Program-made: the position numbers and the translations under genes
Notes under the pieces: model-generated
Databases searched by the model: none
What the model saw: only the letters and a program-made list of their open reading frames with translations
Told to the model about the DNA's origin: nothing
In this document: positions 35,597 through 44,088 of the stretch, one piece after another
Numbering within the stretch: position 1 is the stretch's first letter
Layout: each line of letters opens with the position of its first letter
From: CAILZL01 sp035548495
GTDB taxonomy: Bacteria > Pseudomonadota > Gammaproteobacteria > Steroidobacterales > Steroidobacteraceae
NCBI GenBank assembly: GCA_035548495.1
Contig: DASZSV010000064.1
Span: 30,046 to 94,045 of the forward strand
Direction of reading: 5' to 3'
Length of the DNA: 64,000 nt

Positions 35597-36211
35597 CTAC
35601 TTGCACTTGCCGTTGTTGTCACGGATTTCGTCGGTGCTGCACAAGGTCTTCTGCTTGGCAAAGAACGCGGCAATGGCCGGAATATCTTCATCTTTCACCA
35701 ATGCAGCCTGTGCGGACATGATGGGATTCTTGCGCTTGCCGCTTTTATAGTCACGTAATGCCTGTTCAATGTAGTCGGCGTGCTGCCCTGCCAGTGTGGG
35801 ATAGATCGGACTGATCGCCACGCCATTATTGCCGTGACATGCCACGCAGACCTGAGCGGCTGGCGGCGGCGTACCGACTACCTGCTTGTTGACGGGATTG
35901 TTGCCGTGAAAGAAGGCAGCCATGTCGGCACGATCCTGCTCAGAATTGCTGGCCGCTTGCGCATGCATGGTGGGATGCACCCGATCACCGTCCGCATATT
36001 CCTTGAGTGCTGAAATCATGTACTCCGCACTCTGCCCGCCGAGCTTGGGGACGCTGTATGAAGGTGCTGCATTTTTATAATCAGGAATGCCATGACAACC
36101 ATGACAGGTGTAAGCCAGTGTCCTGCCGCGCACCGGATCACCATCCGCCCACACGTTGTGCATGCTCAACGCCAAACCCATTCCCAGCAATACAGTCAGT
36201 CGCAACTTCAT
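35597..36211 (-). CDS. Dihaem cytochrome c4, periplasmic
   Basis: The protein has 204 residues. A signal peptide (MKLRLTVLLGMGLALSMHNVWA) precedes two cytochrome c domains with haem sites CHGCH (36-40) and CVACH (122-126). Methionine ligands are probably in HPTMHAQ and NPIMSAQ. Cytochrome c4 shuttles electrons to terminal oxidases in the periplasm. It is flanked by a terminator on its 3' side and by rpmE upstream. Confidence 0.94.
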   Translation of the reverse strand: MKLRLTVLLGMGLALSMHNVWADGDPVRGRTLAYTCHGCHGIPDYKNAAPSYSVPKLGGQSAEYMISALKEYADGDRVHPTMHAQAASNSEQDRADMAAFFHGNNPVNKQVVGTPPPAAQVCVACHGNNGVAISPIYPTLAGQHADYIEQALRDYKSGKRKNPIMSAQAALVKDEDIPAIAAFFAKQKTLCSTDEIRDNNGKCK

Positions 36212-36374
36212 AAGCTCTCTCTGTCGATGTTAGGCATTCGGGCTGGCGCAAAAGAAAATGTTCCGCGATTCACTTCAAGCCGCCAGCAATCATGCAATGC
36301 TAACGGATAAACCGGGACCGAGGAAAGACAACAATGGATTTGTTCGCTCGTCCAAACAACATCGCACAAATAAC

Positions 36375-36395
36375 AAGGGCGCCAACGGCGCCCTT
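36375..36395 (-). terminator. Hairpin terminator after rpmE
   Basis: A 9-bp stem AAGGGCGCC-gtt-GGCGCCCTT begins 23 bases after the rpmE stop. The tail on the minus strand is GTTATTTG, weaker than a full T-run. Confidence 0.65.
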
Positions 36396-36417
36396 GCTGC
36401 AAACAGCATTCTGTGGA

Positions 36418-36621
36418 TCAGCCGCGTGCGTAGCGCTTGCGGAATTTGTCGACGCGACCGCCGGAGTCAACGATCTTCTGCTTTCCGGTGTAGAACGGAT
36501 GACAGGAGGAGCATACTTCGATCTGCAAATCATGTCCCAGCGTGGAACGCGTGACAAAGGAATTGCCGCAACTGCAGGTCACGGTGATGTCTTTATATTC
36601 GGGATGAATGCCGGCTTTCAT
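36418..36621 (-). CDS. rpmE: 50S ribosomal protein L31, zinc-binding type
   Basis: The protein has 67 residues. Four cysteines (16, 18, 37 and 40; CSC and CSSC) form the zinc site of type A L31. SCHPFYTGKQKIVDSGGRVD is the family signature. This form is replaced by a zinc-free paralogue under zinc starvation in many bacteria; no such paralogue is in the window. A clear promoter lies 40 bases upstream. Confidence 0.97.
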   Translation of the reverse strand: MKAGIHPEYKDITVTCSCGNSFVTRSTLGHDLQIEVCSSCHPFYTGKQKIVDSGGRVDKFRKRYARG

Positions 36622-36660
36622 TTGCGTCGGGGCGATGAGCCAATTTCAAAAAGGGCGCGA

Positions 36661-36689
36661 AGTGTAGCCGCAGCAGTACGCTCATGCAA
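36661..36689 (-). promoter_or_regulatory. Sigma-70 promoter of rpmE
   Basis: On the minus strand TTGCAT (36684-36689) and TACACT (36661-36666) are separated by 17 bases. The predicted start, near 36654, leaves a leader of about 33 bases before rpmE. Confidence 0.65.
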
Positions 36690-36766
36690 GACAGACTCGC
36701 TTGTATGCATCACGAAAAGCGGTTCAGAAATGTTGCGGCGGCAACGGCGACTGGAAAGTTTTCCGG

Positions 36767-36789
36767 TTATCCACAAAACTTGTGGATAA
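36767..36789. promoter_or_regulatory. Pair of perfect, inverted DnaA boxes
   Basis: TTATCCACA (36767-36775) and its inverse TGTGGATAA (36781-36789) face each other with five bases between. Both match the strict DnaA-box consensus. They lie in a 505-base gap between rpmE and hemW (36622-37126), about 80 bases behind the rpmE promoter. An AT-rich stretch follows (about 36835-36915). No gene is supported in this gap; the minus-strand frame 36767-37069 shows no family. Possible roles are DnaA control of rpmE, DnaA titration, or an origin element, given that parAB and atp are close by. Confidence 0.65.
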
Positions 36790-37126
36790 CTCTGTGTATG
36801 ACAGTGCTGTGACAGTCCTTAAAGCACGTAACTACAGGCACCTTGTTAACTTGATCAAATTTTAACCAAAGTACAATTCTTTTTATTTTCAATGTCTTAT
36901 GATGATAGCTTGATATTGGACATGTAAAAGACCCATCAACTTTAGGTTGGAAAACGCGTGAACCCCAAGTGTGCATAAATACGCCGGAGCACAGGTCGCA
37001 TAGCAGGGTTTTTTCCCGAAAAATAGCGCTTCCATGCAGTTTGAACCCGCTGAAAAACGCATTGCACATCGGAAAAACACTGATACTGGGCGGGTTACGT
37101 TCAATAAATTCCTGAGATTGTCAGGC

Positions 37127-38281
37127 TCACGCCGCCAAAAACAATGCCTGCAAATCGTTCAGGAAACGCCTTCCCAGTTCCGTGGGCCGCCAGTGATCCC
37201 TGCCAAGATGAGTGAGCAACCCTTTTGCCTCTGCTGCGGCAATGGCCACCACCACACTGGTCCACGATTGTCCGGTAGTGACTTCAAACTGTTTACGGGT
37301 GAAGCCATCGTTCAGCCGCAGCGCGTTGAGCATGAACTCAAAAGGCAGTTCAGCAGCAGCCACCACTTTTTCCGGCAACAAACGCTGCTGTGGAATTCGC
37401 ACCGCCAGATATTCACGCGGCTGCTTGCAACGTTCGGTACGCATCACGCGATTGCGCGCCGGCTCGGTGAGCTTGCCATGCGCACCGGCACCAATGCCAA
37501 TGTAATCGCCGAATTGCCAATAGTTGCGATTGTGTACCGACTGATGTCCGCGCCTGGCATACGCCGACACCTCGTATTGCTCGAAGCCGTGTGCACTCAG
37601 TATCGACTGACACGCAACCTGCATGGCATAAGTCTCATCGGATTGCGGCAACACCGGCGGGTCATAATAAAACGCTGTGCCGGGTTCAAGCGTCAACTGA
37701 TAGTGCGACAGATGCGCTGGTTGCAGGCCCATTGCGGCGCGGATGTCCGCCTGCGCTTCGGCAAGCGTTTGCTGCGGCAGCCCATACATCAAGTCCAGAT
37801 TAAAATTGTCGAAGCCGGCGCGCTGAATTTCTTCCACCGCCGTCGTGATCTCCTTGGCGCTGTGAATGCGTCCCAGCTTGCGCAAATGCGTATCGTTGAA
37901 ACTCTGTGCACCCAGCGAAATACGGTTGATGCCCGCAGCACGATATGCTGCAAATTGTCCGTGTTCTATGGTGCCGGGATTGGCTTCAAGTGTAATTTCG
38001 ATATCAGGGGCAAATGCCACTTTGGCCTTGATGCCGGTCAGCAGGGCTGCAATGGATTCAGGGCTGAACAGGCTGGGCGTACCGCCGCCAAGAAAGATGG
38101 AAACCAGCGGTAAATTGGGGCGGCCTTTCAGATCAAGCGCCAGATCCTGCAACAGGGCTTCAATATAGGCTTGCTCTGGAATCTGGCTGGGGGCCTTGTG
38201 TGAGTTGAAATCGCAATATGGGCATTTGTGCACACAAAACGGAAAATGCACATACAACGACAGTGGCAATACTTGCAGCAT
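37127..38281 (-). CDS. hemW: HemW-type radical SAM haem chaperone
   Basis: The protein has 384 residues. The radical-SAM cluster motif CVHKCPYC (Cys16, Cys20, Cys23) follows LSLYVHFPF, as in HemW. GGGTPSLF and the SLGAQSFND motif are typical. The C-terminal HemN-like domain is present. HemW delivers haem to respiratory enzymes and is not the coproporphyrinogen dehydrogenase it resembles. It is 41 bases downstream of rdgB, a common pairing. Confidence 0.93.
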   Translation of the reverse strand: MLQVLPLSLYVHFPFCVHKCPYCDFNSHKAPSQIPEQAYIEALLQDLALDLKGRPNLPLVSIFLGGGTPSLFSPESIAALLTGIKAKVAFAPDIEITLEANPGTIEHGQFAAYRAAGINRISLGAQSFNDTHLRKLGRIHSAKEITTAVEEIQRAGFDNFNLDLMYGLPQQTLAEAQADIRAAMGLQPAHLSHYQLTLEPGTAFYYDPPVLPQSDETYAMQVACQSILSAHGFEQYEVSAYARRGHQSVHNRNYWQFGDYIGIGAGAHGKLTEPARNRVMRTERCKQPREYLAVRIPQQRLLPEKVVAAAELPFEFMLNALRLNDGFTRKQFEVTTGQSWTSVVVAIAAAEAKGLLTHLGRDHWRPTELGRRFLNDLQALFLAA

Positions 38282-38322
38282 GAAGAAATCGCGTTAACAA
38301 CCTTGTAAACCCGTACCGGTAA

Positions 38323-38925
38323 TCAATGCTGTTGGTCAGCACGCAACAAGCTTAGCAGTTGCTGCAATGCCTTGGCACGATGACTAAGCTGATTTTTCAG
38401 CGTTGAGGAAATCTGTGCGGAAGTTTGCCGGTATTCAGGCAGCCAGAAGATCGGGTCATAACCAAAACCGCCTTCACCCTGTGGCGCTCGGGCAATGGCG
38501 CCTTCCCACGTTGCCTCACAACACAGTGGATGATCGTCTTCTGCACTGTGCACATAGACCAGTGCGCAGCGATAACGCGCGGTACGCAACGGATCCGGTA
38601 CTGATTGCATGGCGTCCAGCAGCTTGTAAAGATTGTCGGCATCACTGGCGTGTTCACCTGCGTAGCGCGCTGAATAGATCCCCGGTGCGCCACCCAGCGC
38701 GTCCACTTCGATACCGGAATCATCCGCAATGGCCGGCAATCCCGACACCTGCGCTGCATGGCGCGCCTTGATCAGCGCATTCGCCACAAATGTCGTGCCG
38801 GTCTCGGCGACTTCATCATTGGTGAATTGCGATTTGGGCAGCACTTCCATTTGCAGCGGAATCAATAACGCCTGCAATTCCCGTATTTTCCCCTTGTTAT
38901 TGGTGGCCAGTACAACTCGCATCAT
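38323..38925 (-). CDS. rdgB: XTP/dITP pyrophosphatase (RdgB/HAM1)
   Basis: This 200-residue enzyme starts MMRVVLATNNKGKIRELQAL, with the SxNxxK-type substrate motif. GLPAIADDSGIEVDALGGAPGIYSARYAG is the catalytic region. GEGGFGYDPIF is also diagnostic. It removes non-canonical purine triphosphates. It follows rph by three bases, suggesting a single transcript rph-rdgB-hemW. Confidence 0.97.
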   Translation of the reverse strand: MMRVVLATNNKGKIRELQALLIPLQMEVLPKSQFTNDEVAETGTTFVANALIKARHAAQVSGLPAIADDSGIEVDALGGAPGIYSARYAGEHASDADNLYKLLDAMQSVPDPLRTARYRCALVYVHSAEDDHPLCCEATWEGAIARAPQGEGGFGYDPIFWLPEYRQTSAQISSTLKNQLSHRAKALQQLLSLLRADQQH

Positions 38926-38928
38926 GAA

Positions 38929-39684
38929 TCAGGATTGCTCGGCATCAAGATCAAGTTGCAACGCTTCAAGCTGCAAGGCATGCAATTGATTGATGCCCTG
39001 CACGGCAAGATTCAGCAATTCATCCAGTTCATGGCGATGAAATGCATGACCCTCCGCCGTACCCTGTATTTCCACAAAGGCGCCGCCGTTGTTCATGACC
39101 ACATTCATGTCGGTTTCTGCATTGGAATCTTCGGCGTAATCCAGATCAAGCACAGGCTGGCCCGACCAGATGCCCACCGAGATGGCGGCGACTTGCGCAT
39201 GCACGGGATTGCTCTTGATGCTGCCTTTTTTCATCAATCTGTTGACCGCATCCATCAGCGCTACATAACCGCCGGTAATTGCCGCTGTGCGTGTGCCGCC
39301 ATCCGCCTGCAATACGTCACAATCAATGGTGATAGTGCGATCACCAAGTGCTTTCAGATCAATGACCGCACGCAATGCACGGCCAATCAGGCGCTGTATC
39401 TCCTGAGTGCGTCCAGATTGCTTGCCCTTGGCGGCTTCGCGCGGTGAACGCGTATGCGTTGCCCGTGGCAGCATGCCATATTCCGCCGTGACCCAGCCCT
39501 GTCCGGTGCCGCGCAGGAATGACGGCACCACATCTTCGACGCTGGCGGTACACAGCACTCGCGTGTTGCCGAACTCCACCAGCACCGAGCCTTCGGCATG
39601 CCGGGTGTAGCCACGTACAAATTTTACGGGACGCAGTTGATCGTTGCGCCGGCCGCTGGGGCGCGTGTGTGATGAAGATGTCAT
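38929..39684 (-). CDS. rph: Ribonuclease PH
   Basis: This 251-residue phosphorolytic 3' exoribonuclease has the N-terminal TRPSGRRNDQLRPV, ASVEDVVPSFLRGTGQGWVTAEYGMLP and TITIDCDVLQADGGTRTAAI motifs. It trims tRNA 3' ends. It is 14 bases after the PP2C gene. Confidence 0.97.
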   Translation of the reverse strand: MTSSSHTRPSGRRNDQLRPVKFVRGYTRHAEGSVLVEFGNTRVLCTASVEDVVPSFLRGTGQGWVTAEYGMLPRATHTRSPREAAKGKQSGRTQEIQRLIGRALRAVIDLKALGDRTITIDCDVLQADGGTRTAAITGGYVALMDAVNRLMKKGSIKSNPVHAQVAAISVGIWSGQPVLDLDYAEDSNAETDMNVVMNNGGAFVEIQGTAEGHAFHRHELDELLNLAVQGINQLHALQLEALQLDLDAEQS

Positions 39685-39698
39685 GCAGTAGTCCGGAG

Positions 39699-40469
39699 TC
39701 AGTTGGAAAGCCAGCGCAATGATACGGCGGACGTATTGTCGCTGTAAGGTGATGATGCGGTGGTGGCACGCTTGCCAAGGGCTTCGAGGGCACTTTGCAG
39801 ATTGTTCTGCTCGCGGGTAAAGCCGCTGACTTCATCATCCTTGAGATTGCACCACACCCCGTCGGAGCACAGCAGCAACAAATCACCGGGCTGCAATATC
39901 TTGCGGCCGGAAATGGTCATTTCAGGAATTGACGGATCACCGCCAAGACAACATTCAACGAAGTTGCGCATGGGATGTCCGGGAATTTCTGCCTCGGTAA
40001 TCTTGCCTTCGCGCAACAGCAATTCAACATGACTGTGATCACGCGTGCGTTGCAGAATGGCGTGATGGCGGATGTGATAAACGCGGCTGTCACCGATATG
40101 CGCATTGTAGGCGTTGCCTTCCTGCACCAGGCACATTGCACAGGTGGCGCGCGGACGTGAATCGACAGACTGATCACTGCCAAGATGCACTACTTCATCG
40201 TGCGCGCGACTGAGGGCCATGTGCAGAAATCCCAGTGGATCAAACACGGGATGCTGCAGGCGCGTGAATGCATCACCAATGCTCTTCAATGCAGTTTCAG
40301 CGGCGCGGCTGCCATCGGAATGTCCACCCATGCCATCCAGCACGATCAGCAATGCGGCATGGTCGGACTTGAAGATGCCGACACGATCTTGATTGTCTTC
40401 CCTGTCGCCCAGCAGGCTGACCTGTGCAGTTTCAATTTGCAATTTAAGCTCCGGAAGCAACGCAGCCAC
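39699..40469 (-). CDS. PP2C-family serine/threonine protein phosphatase
   Basis: The protein has 256 residues. Metal-binding motifs are seen: GDREDNQDRVGIF, VLDGMGGHSDG and LLLCSDGVW, with a final SDNTSAVSLRW. No membrane or extra domains are visible. It resembles PrpC/Stp phosphatases that reverse protein kinase action. It lies at the head of the rph-rdgB-hemW cluster, divergent from yicC. No Ser/Thr kinase partner is in the window. Confidence 0.9.
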   Translation of the reverse strand: MAALLPELKLQIETAQVSLLGDREDNQDRVGIFKSDHAALLIVLDGMGGHSDGSRAAETALKSIGDAFTRLQHPVFDPLGFLHMALSRAHDEVVHLGSDQSVDSRPRATCAMCLVQEGNAYNAHIGDSRVYHIRHHAILQRTRDHSHVELLLREGKITEAEIPGHPMRNFVECCLGGDPSIPEMTISGRKILQPGDLLLLCSDGVWCNLKDDEVSGFTREQNNLQSALEALGKRATTASSPYSDNTSAVSLRWLSN

Positions 40470-40610
40470 AGTGCTGCTACACTTCGTTCATTCCGCGCAC
40501 TTTATATCAACGTGCGACGCAGAAAAACAGCGATTTGACGTACAGCCTGTTTTTCGCCAGGCAACCATCCGGCCGGAACCGCCACCCGGCCCCGCAACCA
40601 GGAAACATCC

Positions 40611-41477
40611 ATGATTCGCAGCATGACCGGCTTCGCACGACGTGAACAGCAAGGCGAATGGGGTACGCTGGTGTGCGAATTGCGCACCGTCAATCACCGT
40701 TTTCTCGAAGTGTCACTGCGCTTGCCGGAAGAGCTGCGTTCACTGGACGCCGAGCTGCGTCAAGTACTGGCAACCGGGCTGCGTCGCGGCAAGCTCGACG
40801 CCAGCATCTACCTCAAGACCGCCACTGTTGCGGTTCAGTTGAATGAAATCAATCAGGAAGTATTGTCGGCATTGCGTGAGCGTATTGCTGAAGTACACAA
40901 GACGGTAGCGGCCGATGCTCCCGTCAACGCACTCGATATCCTGCGTTGGCCCGGTGTTTTGAAAGAAAGTGAACGTGACTTGAATCCATTGCTGCTCGCG
41001 GCAACACAGTTGATCAGGACAACACTGGACGATCTGAACAATATGCGTGCGCGCGAAGGCATGCGCATGCATGAAGTCATCGCCCAACGCTGCACCGCCA
41101 TTGAAACCCAGGTTCAACTGGTGAAAACACGACTGCCGGAAATTGCGGCGCGCCAGCGCGAGCGGCTACAGTCACGTCTGGATGCGCTGAACGTCGCTGT
41201 GGACCAGGAACGCCTGGAGCAGGAGCTGGTGCTGTTCGCCCACAAAATGGATGTGGACGAGGAACTCGATCGCTTGAACAGTCATCTTGTAGAAATTCGC
41301 AGCGCCATTGCGTCCAGCGAACCTGCAGGACGCCGTCTTGATTTCCTGATGCAGGAACTCAATCGCGAAGCCAATACGCTGTCATCCAAGTCGCAGGACA
41401 GCGATACCACGCGCGCCGCCGTGGAACTGAAAGTGCTGATTGAACAAATGCGTGAACAGGTGCAGAACATTGAGTAA
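40611..41477 (+). CDS. yicC: YicC-family endoribonuclease
   Basis: This 288-residue protein begins MIRSMTGFARRE and has NHRFLEVSLRLPEELR, the YicC N-terminal signature. The C-terminal DUF1732 region holds the GRRLDFLMQELNREANTLSSK stretch. YicC proteins are endoribonucleases linked to stationary-phase growth. The gene lies just upstream of gmk, a common order. Confidence 0.95.
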   Translation: MIRSMTGFARREQQGEWGTLVCELRTVNHRFLEVSLRLPEELRSLDAELRQVLATGLRRGKLDASIYLKTATVAVQLNEINQEVLSALRERIAEVHKTVAADAPVNALDILRWPGVLKESERDLNPLLLAATQLIRTTLDDLNNMRAREGMRMHEVIAQRCTAIETQVQLVKTRLPEIAARQRERLQSRLDALNVAVDQERLEQELVLFAHKMDVDEELDRLNSHLVEIRSAIASSEPAGRRLDFLMQELNREANTLSSKSQDSDTTRAAVELKVLIEQMREQVQNIE

Positions 41478-41531
41478 TGCGTTCATCAATGCCATTCAAT
41501 ATATTGAACCCTTGACCGATCTCCCTCGCAT

Positions 41532-42164
41532 ATGAACCACAACACCCCGAACACTCCCGGTCACTTGTATGTGGTCGCCGCACCTTCCGGTGCGGGCAAA
41601 ACATCACTGGTGCGTGCGTTGCTGGCGCAGGAACCCGGCGTGCGCTTTTCCATTTCGTACACCACGCGTAAACAGCGTCCCAACGAACAGCATGAACGCG
41701 ACTATTTTTTCGTGGACAAGGCCAGCTTTGAAAAAATGGTTGCCGATGGCGAATTTCTGGAGCACGCGCAGGTGTTCGACAACTACTATGGCACCTCAAG
41801 ATCGCAGGTTGAAAAATTGCTGGCGCAGGGCGCAAATGTGATTCTGGAAATTGACTGGCAGGGCGCGCAACAGATTCGCCGCGTCATGCCCGCATGCAAA
41901 AGCATTTTTATACTGCCGCCGTCGCGTGAAGAGCTGGAACGGCGCCTGCGTGGCCGCGGCACTGATGATGAAACGGTAATTCAACGCCGCCTGCGCGATG
42001 CCGTCAGCGACATGAGTCACTGGAATGAATTTGACTATGTGGTGGTCAACAACGATTTTGAAAAAGCATTGAGCGAACTGAAAGCCATTGTGCATGGACG
42101 CGGAGAGCCGTTGCGCGGCGATCGTCAGGACCTGAAACCGTCGATCAGAACATTGCTGGGATAG
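41532..42164 (+). CDS. gmk: Guanylate kinase
   Basis: The protein has 210 residues. The P-loop APSGAGKTSLV, SISYTTRKQRPNE, and DYFFVDKASFEKMVADGEFLE with YYGTS are guanylate kinase motifs for ATP and GMP binding. It phosphorylates GMP to GDP. The usual next gene, rpoZ, is absent; a convergent sensor kinase gene lies 59 bases away. Confidence 0.97.
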   Translation: MNHNTPNTPGHLYVVAAPSGAGKTSLVRALLAQEPGVRFSISYTTRKQRPNEQHERDYFFVDKASFEKMVADGEFLEHAQVFDNYYGTSRSQVEKLLAQGANVILEIDWQGAQQIRRVMPACKSIFILPPSREELERRLRGRGTDDETVIQRRLRDAVSDMSHWNEFDYVVVNNDFEKALSELKAIVHGRGEPLRGDRQDLKPSIRTLLG

Positions 42165-42223
42165 CTGACGCCGCCTGACCAGCAGACAAGCTGCATCACG
42201 CATGTCTCACGTCATGCCATCAT

Positions 42224-43381
42224 TCAGGACATTGCGCCCGGCAGTGATGTTGGCAAGGTGAAACAAAAGCAACTGCCTTTGCCGTTTGCCGGTGTTTCAA
42301 TCCAGATGCGTCCACCATGTAACTCTACAATGCGCCGGCAGGCTGCCAGGCCAAAGCCGGTGCCATCGTATTCATTGCGTGAATGCAATCGTGCAAACAG
42401 GTCAAACACTTTTTCACGATACTGTTCGGCAATGCCGATGCCATTGTCAGTCAATCTGAATTGCCAGCCATCTTCCACGGCCCGCACATCAAGATGAACT
42501 TCCGGCGTGACATCCCTGGCCACAAACTTGATGGCATTGGCCAGAAGATTCTGGAACAGCAACTGCAACAACGAACATTGAGCGGTGATCACCGGCAGCT
42601 CGTTACGCGTGATCTGCGCGTGAGCATGTTCAATGGCAGAACCAAGATCATTTACCACGCCGTCAAAAATGGCATTCAGGTCACAATCACCGAGCTCAAC
42701 ACATTGCTGATCCAGCCGCACCAGCGACAGCAAGTCATTCAGCAACACACGCAGACGTTCACTGCCGCTGTGGATAAAGCCCGCATAGCGGCGCGCTTCG
42801 ACCGGCAGGGTCATGCCAAACTCGTCAAGAAGCAACGAGGAAAAATTCACCAGGGTATTCACGGGTTCACGCAGATCATGTGACAGCGTGTGAATCAGCC
42901 TTTCCTGTGACTGGTTCTTTTCTTCAAGCTGTTTCACCATGGCTTGCAGGGCTTCGCCCATCTTCTTGAGGTTATCGATGTCATGCACGCGCACCACCAC
43001 ACCGACAACTTCACCGGTTGCATCGCGCGCAGGAATGTAGGCCATGTCCACGTGACGCTTGCCACGCAATGGAAAATTCAGTGTGGACTGGTATTCGATC
43101 AATTCGCCGCTCAACGCAGTATCAATGCGCGGCTTGACGATCTCGTTGAATACATCATCGCCCCACACATCCATTGCAGTGCTGCCCTCGACGCGTGCGC
43201 GCTGCATCTGCCAGTAATCAAGCCACGTCTGGTTGACGTAGTGATAAACGTAATTGCGATCAATATATGACTGCAAGTCAAGGCTGTTGCTGGCCACTGC
43301 CATTAACTGCGCGATCTGCTGCTGGTTTCCAACTGTCCGATTGATGTCAGCCTGTGCATTCTCAGTGTTGTTATCTGGCAT
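42224..43381 (-). CDS. Cytosolic PAS-domain sensor histidine kinase
   Basis: The protein has 385 residues and no membrane segments. A PAS fold (about 22-135, with YVNQTWLDYW and the PAC-like VVVRVHDIDNL) is followed by a short coiled coil. The HisKA domain has LSHDLREPVN, with His168. The ATPase has NLLANAIKF, DNGIGIAEQYREKVFDLF and GTGFGLAACRRIVELHGG. Cyanobacterial phytochrome-type kinases share this HisKA type. The gene has no response regulator next to it (orphan) and the ligand is not evident. Confidence 0.9.
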   Translation of the reverse strand: MPDNNTENAQADINRTVGNQQQIAQLMAVASNSLDLQSYIDRNYVYHYVNQTWLDYWQMQRARVEGSTAMDVWGDDVFNEIVKPRIDTALSGELIEYQSTLNFPLRGKRHVDMAYIPARDATGEVVGVVVRVHDIDNLKKMGEALQAMVKQLEEKNQSQERLIHTLSHDLREPVNTLVNFSSLLLDEFGMTLPVEARRYAGFIHSGSERLRVLLNDLLSLVRLDQQCVELGDCDLNAIFDGVVNDLGSAIEHAHAQITRNELPVITAQCSLLQLLFQNLLANAIKFVARDVTPEVHLDVRAVEDGWQFRLTDNGIGIAEQYREKVFDLFARLHSRNEYDGTGFGLAACRRIVELHGGRIWIETPANGKGSCFCFTLPTSLPGAMS

Positions 43382-43539
43382 TTATGTCAGTTGTTAGTGG
43401 AGCCAGTGCAAGTACAACATATTGTATGAAAAATGTCATCACCAGCAATGATGACTTAATGATGACTGCTTCACAGGCTGGTGACGCACTCACTGCAGCA
43501 GTCGATCATCATAAAGCACCACTTGATATCATCCGATCA

Positions 43540-44088
43540 TCATTTGGGCATCAATGCATCGGCGCGTGCATCGGCTTGTTGCGCTTCATCGCTCTTTTCC
43601 TGTGCACGCAAGCTGTTTGCCAGTGCGCGCCACGCCAGACTTTGTGCATGTGGATCGCCATTGGCAAGCATCAATGCCTTGCGTGCGAGATTTTCCGCCT
43701 GATAGTAATTCTGCTCGCTCATGCGCACCTGCGAGTATTCAATCCACAGCAGCGGATTGTTGGGCTCAATGCGCAAGGCACGTTCAATGGTGGATGCCGC
43801 CACCATCAAGTTTTTTGCAGTGACCTGTGCATGCGCCTGATTCACCAGTGCTGCGGTGGCTGCACTGAGCGTATACGTGCGCGATGGTGGCGCAGGCAAT
43901 GGTTGTGCAGATGGTGCAACAGCTTGCGGCGGCACCACCTCGCCCTGCGGTTGCGAAGGCGTGGCCGGTTGTTCCGGCGCCGTCATCACCGGTGCGTTAT
44001 CCGGCCGTGTTACCGGTGTGGAACAGGCACCGATGAATACCATCAGCAGCAGCGCCAACAGATTCAGTTTTGAAATTTGCATGATCAT
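43540..44088 (-). CDS. TPR-type outer-membrane lipoprotein coupled to PBP1b
   Basis: The protein has about 182 residues. The signal peptide (ISKLNLLALLLMVFIGAC) ends in a lipobox with Cys near residue 18. A Pro/Gln-rich linker follows (about 28-65), then TPR-like helices with AASTIERALRIEPNNPLLW and a YYQAENLARKAL segment. ATG 44088 overlaps the mrcB stop (ATGA); a second ATG at 44082 is equally possible. The lipoprotein may regulate or support the penicillin-binding protein from the outer membrane, as LpoB and CpoB do in E. coli. It is not recognisable as either of these by sequence alone. The 158 bases downstream, before the kinase gene end, contain only short GATGACT repeats and a GTCATC/GATGAC stem. 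Confidence 0.75.
   Translation of the reverse strand: MIMQISKLNLLALLLMVFIGACSTPVTRPDNAPVMTAPEQPATPSQPQGEVVPPQAVAPSAQPLPAPPSRTYTLSAATAALVNQAHAQVTAKNLMVAASTIERALRIEPNNPLLWIEYSQVRMSEQNYYQAENLARKALMLANGDPHAQSLAWRALANSLRAQEKSDEAQQADARADALMPK

Noticed and set aside
36767..37069. 100-residue minus-strand frame between rpmE and hemW
   Set aside because: It covers the DnaA boxes and AT-rich DNA, has no family features or ribosome-binding site, and looks like chance.
37034..38113. 359-residue plus-strand frame
   Set aside because: It is the antisense shadow of hemW, which has an intact radical-SAM motif on the other strand.
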